From Marispirochaeta aestuarii (lineage in GTDB: Bacteria; Spirochaetota; Spirochaetia; JC444; Marispirochaetaceae), in NCBI RefSeq assembly GCF_002087085.1, contig NZ_MWQY01000002.1, positions 62,001-126,000 on the forward strand: a stretch of DNA of 64,000 bases, written 5' to 3'. Shown here piece after piece: positions 43,434 to 50,294 of this stretch. The notes beneath the pieces are model-generated. The model made no database searches and had not been told where the DNA came from. It saw only the letters and a list, made by a program, of their open reading frames with translations. Every line of letters starts with the position of its first letter. Position 1 is the first letter of the stretch. The translations under genes were made by a program, and so were the position numbers.

Positions 43434-44795
43434 TTACCGCCCGCCTTTACTGCCCGAGAAAAACACACCGGGCAGGCGGGTGTAATATTCCAGAGAACGG
43501 TACAGACTGGAAAGGGAAATCCTTTCATCGACTCCGTGAAGCATTCCGGAAAAACGGTCCAGGGTCATTTCATCCCCGAAAAGGGAGAATCCGTACACCC
43601 GGGTTCCCCGGCGACGCCAGAAACGGCCGTCGGTTGCACCGCTTATAAGAATGGGAAGAATATCCGCATCCGAACGAAGGTCCTTCAGCAGTAGCCTGCT
43701 GGCCTCGACCAGGGGGCCCGAGGCAGGAGAGATGGTGGGAGGAAAGTACTCCAGGACTTCGATTTCTATCCTGTCTTTCAATCCGCGAAGCCGGGATTTC
43801 AGCCGCTTCAGTACAGTGTCCAGGTCCTCCCCCGGTATGATTCTGATATCCAGATCCAGGTGGGCCTCTCCGGGAATCACATTGATCTTCGAACCCCCTT
43901 CGATAATCCCGATGCTCGAGGTTGTGGAAGACGCGGCATGAAGCCAGCGGGCGGCCCCGGGGCTCCGTCTGTATATCCGCTTCAGACCCAGCCCGCGCAG
44001 GGGGGCCATTGTTAAAAGCAGCTCCTCCCACAGGGAAGCTGAAGCCCCGCGGGCCATGCTGCGAAAAAGGAGTCCCGGTCGATGGGGAAAACGCAGATGC
44101 CCCAGTCTTTCTCCTGCCTGTATGAGGGTATCAATGGCATTGCTGCTGCCGAAGGGGATGCTTCCGTGTCCGGACACGCCGCGGGCCGTAAGACGTATCC
44201 AGGCAACCCCTTTTTCCCCGATTCCCAGAGCGGCAGATTCTCCCCGGCGACCGGAAATAAAGAAGCCGCCGATCTCGGAAACCATATAATCGCAGGCCAC
44301 CGCGTCCCAATGCTCATCTGTCAGCCAGCGGGCTCCGTATGTCCCCGAAGCCTCCTCATCCGCAAGAGCCAGATAGAGCAGGTCGCCGGGAAAAGGCCCG
44401 TTCCGCGTTACCGCTTCGGCAAAACCCACGGCCTGGGCTGCAGTCATATTCAGCATATCCACGGTGCCCCGGCCCCAGACTTCACCGTCCAGAAGCTCCC
44501 CACCGAAGGGATCCCGCTTCCAGTCAGCAGCCTCTGCGGGGACTACATCGGTGTGTCCCATAAAGGCCAGGGACGGTGCGGCCGGATCGGTCCCCGGTAT
44601 TCGAAGAACAAGATTTCCCCGTCCGGGAACCTTCTCAAAGATTTCTGCCTTTAACCCATAGCCCTGAAAAAAGCGGCGCAAGCTTTCAGCAGAGCGGGAT
44701 TCATGTCCGCCGTTTCCATTGTTGACGCAGGAGTTTCGGATAAGTTCCTGCAGAAGCCTGACCAGGACCTCCCGGGGATTCCTAGTGGGAACCAT
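43434..44795 (-). CDS. M20 family metallopeptidase
   Basis: A 453-aa zinc exopeptidase-type protein. Metal ligands and catalytic residues are His81 and Asp83 (MGHTDVVP), Asp113 (GRGTVDMLN) and Glu147-Glu148 (ADEEASGTYGA). The dimerisation domain includes GVSGHGSIP. The length and YGARW string fit the M20 carboxypeptidase group with broad dipeptide or acyl-amino-acid substrates. The start lies 14 nt inside the 3' end of the protease gene upstream, and no good ribosome-binding site is visible, so coupled translation is likely. Confidence 0.9.
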   Translation of the reverse strand: MVPTRNPREVLVRLLQELIRNSCVNNGNGGHESRSAESLRRFFQGYGLKAEIFEKVPGRGNLVLRIPGTDPAAPSLAFMGHTDVVPAEAADWKRDPFGGELLDGEVWGRGTVDMLNMTAAQAVGFAEAVTRNGPFPGDLLYLALADEEASGTYGARWLTDEHWDAVACDYMVSEIGGFFISGRRGESAALGIGEKGVAWIRLTARGVSGHGSIPFGSSNAIDTLIQAGERLGHLRFPHRPGLLFRSMARGASASLWEELLLTMAPLRGLGLKRIYRRSPGAARWLHAASSTTSSIGIIEGGSKINVIPGEAHLDLDIRIIPGEDLDTVLKRLKSRLRGLKDRIEIEVLEYFPPTISPASGPLVEASRLLLKDLRSDADILPILISGATDGRFWRRRGTRVYGFSLFGDEMTLDRFSGMLHGVDERISLSSLYRSLEYYTRLPGVFFSGSKGGR

Positions 44796-46452
44796 CTATT
44801 ATCTTCAGCCACGAAGGGGGTATCATGGTTACCGGCAGAATAAAAGCCAGCTTCCCCTCACCGTCGCTGTAGAAGGAGGTGGGAATTCCGAGGAGTTCTC
44901 CAAAGGCGTTGAAAACGGACCCCCCGGAATTGCCGAAGGAGACTTCCGCATCGGTCTTGACATAGGTTCCTGTTGGGGTCTTCTCAAATCCCGAAATGAT
45001 TCCCCTGGTAAGGGTGATGGAGACCCTGGAACCTGCACCGCCGTTGGAGGGATATCCAAGAATGGAGACGGGCTGTCCAAGACGCAGACGGTTGGCATCT
45101 CCAAGATTGAAGAAGGGAAAAATATAATTCCGGGGAAGCGGCTGACCGTAACGTCCGGAGCTGATCTTTACAAGGGCCAGGTCAAGAGCCTCATCGTAAC
45201 GGACGACCTCTCCCCGGAAGAGCTCCTGGGGCGGGATATGCTGATTCAGGGTGGCGGCTATATAAACATCCCGGGAGGGCTGGTTTTCCGCATCCCGAAC
45301 GACATGCCAGTTGGTAAGCAGATAACCGTCAGAGGAGACGAGGCTGCCGGAACCTCGTCCCTGGCTGCCGATGACCTCGACGGTTGATCCCACCGCATGC
45401 TCCACCGGGTCATCCGGATCAGGGATGGGTGGCAGGGCAAGAAGATCCTCAGGAGCTTCAGCATCCCTGGAGCTTTTCATGGTGAAGGCTACGGGGAAAC
45501 TGTCAGCAACCTGATCGACAACCAGCACATGGTAGGTTCCGGTGCGAAAGGATGGCGAAGAGTTTCGGTCTATCACAATAGCTTCCCGGCCCAGGAGACT
45601 TTCGCTCCTGTACTCGGCATTTTCGGGGTTTATACCGGGGTTATTGTAAGAGATAAAGAGGTCGATATCCCCGCTTGTGTCACTGATGTCGATGCGCAGG
45701 GCGGAGTCCCATCCCTCGGTCCTGACGGCATAGAGCTTCATCATCCCCTCGTCGGGCTTGAGGATTCCCGAAACCTCATCCCCTGAGGATATCCGCTCTG
45801 TTACAGTGAGCCGTTCATAGTTGACTGAAAGACTGAATCCGATCTCATTCAGGTACCTGCCGTTCCGGCGGGGCGGCCTTTCTCTCTGGTAGGCCACATC
45901 CAGGTAGTATTCCCCGTCATAGAGCCCCTCTTCGCCAAATCGGGAGAGCACCAGGGTTTCATTGTAATCGTCGCTGATGGCCTTGGCGTCCACCATGGAG
46001 TAATCGAGAATATCCGCCCCGTGGCGCACAAACAGGTCCAGATCGCCCCGGGCGTCGTCAAGGGTTATAACGACCCGCATCGCTTCAGGAGGCACATTGA
46101 AGCGGTAGGTGGCGAAATTCACCCCCGAGGAGAGATCGATTCTCCCTTCGACCCGTCGCCCGGATTCCAGCAGGGGCGGGAGTACCGGTGCGGGTTCAAA
46201 TTCCGGCTGCTCTTGAGCGTCAGGCCCTTCATCCTCCACCTGATCGGTATCTGCAGGTTCTGCAGCTTCATCTGAAGGAAGAGTATGAGTACCAGGTTCC
46301 ATGAACACGGGAGGAGAAGTCTCTTCCCGGATCTGGTTGTTATCCTGCTCCTGCGAAACCAGGGGCTGAAGAATAAGGCAGAATGCAAACAGCAGAAAAG
46401 ACAGCTTAATTACGAAACCATTGGTCGTGGCATGGGGGAAGCGGGTATTCAC
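44782..46452 (-). CDS. Exported trypsin-like serine protease with two PPC domains
   Basis: A 556-aa protein starting at GTG with GGGAGA 9 nt upstream. A signal anchor (about 16-33, LSFLLFAFCLILQPLVS) is followed by an acidic Pro/Glu-rich linker, two beta-sandwich PPC-type domains (about 95-205 and 210-330: DDARGDLDLFVR and DTSGDIDLFISYNN) and a C-terminal S1C-type protease domain. The catalytic triad is visible as His in LTNWHVV, Asp in EALDLALVKI and Ser in GNSGGSVFN. There is no PDZ domain, unlike DegP/HtrA. It probably acts in the periplasm or at the surface. Confidence 0.9.
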   Translation of the reverse strand: MNTRFPHATTNGFVIKLSFLLFAFCLILQPLVSQEQDNNQIREETSPPVFMEPGTHTLPSDEAAEPADTDQVEDEGPDAQEQPEFEPAPVLPPLLESGRRVEGRIDLSSGVNFATYRFNVPPEAMRVVITLDDARGDLDLFVRHGADILDYSMVDAKAISDDYNETLVLSRFGEEGLYDGEYYLDVAYQRERPPRRNGRYLNEIGFSLSVNYERLTVTERISSGDEVSGILKPDEGMMKLYAVRTEGWDSALRIDISDTSGDIDLFISYNNPGINPENAEYRSESLLGREAIVIDRNSSPSFRTGTYHVLVVDQVADSFPVAFTMKSSRDAEAPEDLLALPPIPDPDDPVEHAVGSTVEVIGSQGRGSGSLVSSDGYLLTNWHVVRDAENQPSRDVYIAATLNQHIPPQELFRGEVVRYDEALDLALVKISSGRYGQPLPRNYIFPFFNLGDANRLRLGQPVSILGYPSNGGAGSRVSITLTRGIISGFEKTPTGTYVKTDAEVSFGNSGGSVFNAFGELLGIPTSFYSDGEGKLAFILPVTMIPPSWLKIIDGSH

Positions 46453-46542
46453 AGTGAATGATCTCCCGGAAAAAGATGTTGATAGCCATCATAGTAGCAC
46501 AAGAAAGGGGAAAATGCACAGCGAATACCAACACTCTCCATG

Positions 46543-46573
46543 ACAATCAGGAGTTCAAACCCGACCTGATTGT
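46543..46573. repeat. Inverted repeat 3' of the sigma-54 operon
   Basis: ACAATCAGG (46543-46551) and CCTGATTGT (46565-46573) form a 9-bp stem about 16 nt beyond the stop of the 46590 gene. There is no T-tract on the minus strand, so it is a possible mRNA 3' stabiliser or factor-dependent end. Confidence 0.4.
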
Positions 46574-46589
46574 ATTATTCAATTTTTTC

Positions 46590-47591
46590 TCAGGTATATT
46601 CTCCTGTTCCGGCATCAACAAGCACATGCCCGTCTTCGAGGACCGGGTTACCATCGATGGAAAGGGTCGGTCGCTGGAGTATGCCGTCGATATGCCCCTT
46701 GGCTTTGACAAGTCCGCCCAGATTCGCGCTGGTCCCTATGCCGAAATGTACCGTACCCCAGGCACCGTGGTCGTTGACGATGAGACCCGTGAGGGTTCTG
46801 ATTCTGGGATTCAGCCCCAGGGCGAGCTGGGCAACATGGTACACACTTGGGTCCTTCTGGGCTTTCCAGAGGGTATCCAGGTTTCGGGCATCGGTGCCGC
46901 CCTCGACGGCAACCACGCTTCCGTTCTTTACTGTCAGTTTTATGGGTTCCCGAAGTACGCCCCGTTCAGCTCCGCGGAGATTAGGTACGGATCCGTCGAT
47001 AACGATGCTGCCCTCCACGTTCACCGGGGCGATGTTCGCCTCGATGTTGGGGACCCCGGTAAATATACCCGGCTTGTCCGCCACACAGCAGTGGGAATTC
47101 CCCGGTCTGCCCTGAATATTGATGACAACATCGGTTCCCGCCGGATTGGTCAGCCGGACCTCGTTTCCGTCTCCCAGCATTTCGGCGACAAGATCGCAGA
47201 GGGGCTTCATTCTGTCAAAATCCTCTTCGATGCCCCCCTCCATGAGGATCTCGGGAGCACATCCGGCCATACTGACTATACGGGTTCCCTGCTTCAGGGC
47301 ATCTTTAGTGGCGGCGGTATGGGCTATATCCCGCATGGTGGGAAAAATCACTATGTCCGCGGCGGCCATGGCCCCGGCGATGACTGCCGGCGGCTCTTCG
47401 CCGTCCCATTCCCGGGGCCGCATTACGGAGACCACGGTTTCACAGCCTGCGGTCTCCCCTGCGGCACTCAGAGCTTCCGCAACGGAGATCAGGGTCGGGT
47501 CGGTGATGATCAGCAGCTTCTCCGACTCTCTGGCCTTGACACAGCGACGGATTATCTTTTCAGCGCCCTTTGCCATCAGCATCGCGTTCAT
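46590..47591 (-). CDS. M29 aminopeptidase/NicX-like metalloenzyme
   Basis: A 333-aa protein of the superfamily that includes M29 aminopeptidases and 2,5-dihydroxypyridine 5,6-dioxygenase (NicX). Landmarks are NIEANIAPVNVEGSIVIDGSVP (metal-ligand glutamates), then DHGAWGTVHFGIGTSANLGG and KAKGHIDGIL with histidine ligands near the C-terminus. The N-terminal half is an alpha/beta domain (AADIVIFPT). Hydrolase and ring-cleaving members cannot be separated by motif alone. It is the last gene of the sigma-54-controlled cluster; AGAGGAGG precedes the ATG. Confidence 0.82.
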   Translation of the reverse strand: MNAMLMAKGAEKIIRRCVKARESEKLLIITDPTLISVAEALSAAGETAGCETVVSVMRPREWDGEEPPAVIAGAMAAADIVIFPTMRDIAHTAATKDALKQGTRIVSMAGCAPEILMEGGIEEDFDRMKPLCDLVAEMLGDGNEVRLTNPAGTDVVINIQGRPGNSHCCVADKPGIFTGVPNIEANIAPVNVEGSIVIDGSVPNLRGAERGVLREPIKLTVKNGSVVAVEGGTDARNLDTLWKAQKDPSVYHVAQLALGLNPRIRTLTGLIVNDHGAWGTVHFGIGTSANLGGLVKAKGHIDGILQRPTLSIDGNPVLEDGHVLVDAGTGEYT

Positions 47592-47611
47592 ATGGACCTC
47601 CTCTGCTCCGG

Positions 47612-48256
47612 TTACACTATGGATTCGACCTCTTTTCCCACCATTACATCGATTATCTCCGCCGCCCGGGCTGGATTAAAAACACCGCAGATACAGCATT
47701 TCGCCAGCTCTTTTCCGGCGGCTTCGGAGCTCATGCGCCCTTTCCTTACCCTGTCCACAAGGGAAGTAATAAGATCAAAGGAGACAAGATGGTGTCCGCA
47801 CATGGTGGCGATTTCCAGGACTTTCGGATTGGGCAGTTTTTCCAGCTTTCCTTTTATTCCCAGGGACTGGACAATAGTGTGGGGTTTAAGCTCAGCAGCC
47901 CTGCAGCACTCTTCAACATGGTCCATGAGACCGCCGACGGTAACCGACAGCCCAAGATCGGCCTTTTTCAGCTCCACAAGTACATCGATAAGCTGCTCCC
48001 GGGTACGATAAACCGCGTGAACAAGTTCGTTCTCCACCAGAATCTTTTTTACTTCCTCGTCCCCGCCCAGGGAGAATCGGCTGCCGCCCTTGGAATCCCC
48101 GATATTCACCGGGTCGTGACGCATGAAGATTTCAAGTGCTTTCTGCAGTTTCGGCAGAGAACCCTCGGAGTTCAAACCGCTGGAGGGCATGGCAAGTATC
48201 GTATAATCCTTTGCAAGGGACTCTTCGTTTCCCTGTCGGTGCAATGTATGTGTCAT
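47612..48256 (-). CDS. Cys-rich protein of unknown function in the sigma-54 cluster
   Basis: A 214-aa soluble protein with no recognised domain. Cysteines cluster in EECCRAAEL, ATMCGHHLV and KCCICGVFNPARAAEI, six in all with two CC pairs and a CxxxHH-like element, so metal or Fe-S binding is plausible. There is no signal peptide. GKGGSRFSLGGDEEV suggests a glycine-rich loop near residue 57. AAGGAAGG precedes the ATG. It lies 19 nt after the ferredoxin gene and 20 nt before the NicX-like gene, so it is probably a component of the same pathway. Confidence 0.72.
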   Translation of the reverse strand: MTHTLHRQGNEESLAKDYTILAMPSSGLNSEGSLPKLQKALEIFMRHDPVNIGDSKGGSRFSLGGDEEVKKILVENELVHAVYRTREQLIDVLVELKKADLGLSVTVGGLMDHVEECCRAAELKPHTIVQSLGIKGKLEKLPNPKVLEIATMCGHHLVSFDLITSLVDRVRKGRMSSEAAGKELAKCCICGVFNPARAAEIIDVMVGKEVESIV

Positions 48257-48275
48257 CTAATCCTTCCTTATTTTC

Positions 48276-48989
48276 TCAGGCTGATACAACAGGGGGCTTC
48301 CCCAAACCTACGTTGATCTTTGCGTTGGGACGATAGTAGATACCGGCTTCAGAAAGGAGTTCTTCCGCCTCCCAGACATCCCCCTTCCTGCAGCTGGCTA
48401 CATCAAGGCTGAAGACCGTATCCATTGTTTTTGAGGTCTCCTCTATTACACGGATAACATCGAGGAAACGACTTTTGGGTACACTGATCTCGATAATGGC
48501 GGATATTACCTTTTCATCCAGGATCTCCGGGGGGAGTTTTCCTGTCTTTTTATCAATGAGATTTGTAAGGGGATTCTTCGGTTCGAACTCGACCCCTTCC
48601 TTCATGAGGGCAACGGACATTTTCTCAAGTTCCCGCAGCCGGGAACAGACCCCGGGTCTTCCCACTTCGATGGCGATACCGATATGACCGGGTTTGAAAC
48701 GTCCGGTGACATCATTGGTCTTGATTTCTTCGGTTCCCCTGCCGGCGAGGCCGGTTTCCTTGTGGATATTCAGCGGATCGCTGTAGATGGCCCGTACGCT
48801 CCGGGGCCACTCCAGGGGCTGCTGATAAAAGGCATCCGACGGACAGACCTTTACCCGATAACAGACACCGCACTCAACGCACTCATCCAGGTTTATCTTT
48901 GCCTTCTTCCCCTCGATGTAGATCGCTCCTGCCGTACAATAGGGAACGCATTTTCTGCATCCTATACACTTATCCTGATCGATGAGCAT
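48276..48989 (-). CDS. Two-cluster ferredoxin-domain protein
   Basis: A 237-aa protein. The N-terminal 60 residues hold two 4Fe-4S motifs: CIGCRKCVPYC (C-x2-C-x2-C-x3-C) and CVECGVCYRVKVCP, where the last spacing is five residues instead of three. The remaining 170 residues (GHIGIAIEVGRPGVCSRLRELEKMSVALMKEG and SVPKSRFLDVIRVIEETSKTMDTVFSLDVASC) form a domain I cannot name. It probably delivers or accepts low-potential electrons for the neighbouring enzymes. It has its own sigma-54 promoter 72 nt upstream. Confidence 0.82.
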   Translation of the reverse strand: MLIDQDKCIGCRKCVPYCTAGAIYIEGKKAKINLDECVECGVCYRVKVCPSDAFYQQPLEWPRSVRAIYSDPLNIHKETGLAGRGTEEIKTNDVTGRFKPGHIGIAIEVGRPGVCSRLRELEKMSVALMKEGVEFEPKNPLTNLIDKKTGKLPPEILDEKVISAIIEISVPKSRFLDVIRVIEETSKTMDTVFSLDVASCRKGDVWEAEELLSEAGIYYRPNAKINVGLGKPPVVSA

Positions 48990-49060
48990 ATATTATCTCC
49001 TTAAAAATCCTTTCACTGTTCTCATGGTTCAGACCATTCGTTGAACAGCACATATCAGTC

Positions 49061-49076
49061 AGCAAGGATCATGCCA
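49061..49076 (-). promoter_or_regulatory. Sigma-54 promoter of the ferredoxin gene
   Basis: On the minus strand TGGCATGATCCTTGCT matches the -24/-12 consensus (TGGCAYR-N4-TTGCW), with GG and GC exactly 10 nt apart. The predicted start is near 49050, about 60 nt before the ATG at 48989. Confidence 0.82.
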
Positions 49077-49199
49077 ATTTCGGAAACAGAAACGCCAAAG
49101 GTAATTCTTTACACAGGTAGCAGTTATAAATGTCAGGGCGATGAATCCGGTGATTTCTTTCCGGCAGGGGCTCCTGGTTTGCACGCCTACATTGAAAAC

Positions 49200-49213
49200 T
49201 TGCATAAATGCAA
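49200..49213. promoter_or_regulatory. Upstream activator site for the 49061 promoter
   Basis: TTGCATAAATGCAA is a perfect 6-bp inverted repeat with a 2-nt centre, about 130-145 bp upstream of the -12 element. Its minus-strand reading TTTTGCATTTATGCA differs at a single base from the site at 50280-50294. Confidence 0.7.
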
Positions 49214-49232
49214 AAAATGTGTCGTGAAAACT

Positions 49233-50108
49233 CTAGGCCCGGGTCATTTTCTCCAGCACCTTGATAAGGTCCGATGTATCCGCATTCTCAAGCCCCAGCG
49301 ACAGGGCGGACAGGTAGTACTGGTACGCCGCATTTACAACCAGAAGGGGAGTCTTGACCCTCCTTGCGTCATTTACAACAAGACCGACGTCCTTGATCAT
49401 CTGTCCGAGCCCGCCGATGGACGCCCCGCCCTCGTTCACGCTTTGGGCTATGATGCGAAAGTAGTCGCTCCCTGCAACACCGCTGCCGGCCACTTCGCAT
49501 ACCAGCTTCGGATCCAGACCGCTCTTCCGTGCCAGGGTAATAACCTCCATGGTCGCCGCCTGAGTCGTTCCCACGAGCAGCTGGTTACAGTGTTTTACCG
49601 CCTGTCCAAGTCCCGGCTCCTCTCCGACAAAGGTGATCTTTCCCTGGACCTCCATAATAGCCCGACATTCTTCCAGGAAACTGCGGTCTCCGGCGGCTAT
49701 GAGGGTCAGTGTTCCGGCTTCAATCCTGGGAGGGCCCCCCGTTACAGGACAATCGATAAATCCCACAGACTTTTCCGCACATTTGCGTGCCACCATCTCG
49801 AGGTTATCCCGATCGATGGTTGCCATGCAGATAACTCCAGTTCCCTCATGGGCACCGTCGAGAATACCGTCCTTTCCGGTAACCACGTCTATTACCTGCT
49901 GATCATTCAATACATAGACAATCACCTTGTCCGATTCTTCGGCTACTTTACGAATGCTGCTCATGTGATGCCCGCCGAAGGATTCGAACTCATCGATAAC
50001 TTCCTGTCGCCGGGCGTAACCGAATACCTCGTAACCGGCTCCAATGTACTTTTTTGCAGCGACAATCCCCATTCGTCCCAAACCTATTATTCCCAGCTTC
50101 TCCGCCAT
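49233..50108 (-). CDS. 3-hydroxyisobutyrate dehydrogenase-family oxidoreductase
   Basis: A 291-aa beta-hydroxyacid dehydrogenase. ATG at 50108 is chosen for GGGAGG at proper spacing. The cofactor loop is GLGRMGIVAAKKYIGAG (7-23) with YARR after strand 2; FIDCPVTGGPPRIEAGTL is the substrate loop and the catalytic lysine lies in GQAVKHCNQLL (about 171). Relatives act on 3-hydroxyisobutyrate, tartronate semialdehyde, 2-(hydroxymethyl)glutarate and similar compounds. It is the first gene of the sigma-54 cluster, and a 243-nt gap with a second sigma-54 promoter separates it from the ferredoxin gene. Confidence 0.9.
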   Translation of the reverse strand: MAEKLGIIGLGRMGIVAAKKYIGAGYEVFGYARRQEVIDEFESFGGHHMSSIRKVAEESDKVIVYVLNDQQVIDVVTGKDGILDGAHEGTGVICMATIDRDNLEMVARKCAEKSVGFIDCPVTGGPPRIEAGTLTLIAAGDRSFLEECRAIMEVQGKITFVGEEPGLGQAVKHCNQLLVGTTQAATMEVITLARKSGLDPKLVCEVAGSGVAGSDYFRIIAQSVNEGGASIGGLGQMIKDVGLVVNDARRVKTPLLVVNAAYQYYLSALSLGLENADTSDLIKVLEKMTRA

Positions 50109-50157
50109 GCGGTCCTCCCGTATTTCCAGAATATGATTCCAGTTATTATAAACAGGC

Positions 50158-50173
50158 TGCAAGGAACATGCCA
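50158..50173 (-). promoter_or_regulatory. Sigma-54 promoter of the hydroxyacid dehydrogenase gene
   Basis: Minus-strand TGGCATGTTCCTTGCA is a strong -24/-12 element, with GG and GC 10 nt apart. The predicted start is near 50147, about 39 nt before the ATG at 50108. A TTGC-ATG-GCAA repeat (50207-50217) lies between it and the activator site. Confidence 0.88.
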
Positions 50174-50279
50174 ATGAAAAGAGAATAATGAAAAACACAC
50201 AATTTGTTGCATGGCAATATCTTAGCGGCAAATAGTTCGGGGATTCATTCCAGGAAAAAGGAAATTCTGTAAAAAGAGG

Positions 50280-50291
50280 TGCATATATGCA
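50280..50291. promoter_or_regulatory. Upstream activator site for the 50158 promoter
   Basis: TGCATATATGCA is a 12-bp perfect palindrome followed by AAAA, just beyond the stop of the activator gene and about 120-130 bp upstream of the -12 element. This is a normal enhancer distance for a sigma-54 activator. Confidence 0.7.
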
Positions 50292-50294
50292 AAA

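Noticed and set aside
46590-50108. Nicotinate degradation cluster
   Set aside because: A NicX-like enzyme, a hydroxyacid dehydrogenase and a ferredoxin would fit loosely, but no hydroxylase, enamidase or reductase of that pathway is present, and M29 peptidases share the same motifs. The evidence is too thin to name the pathway.
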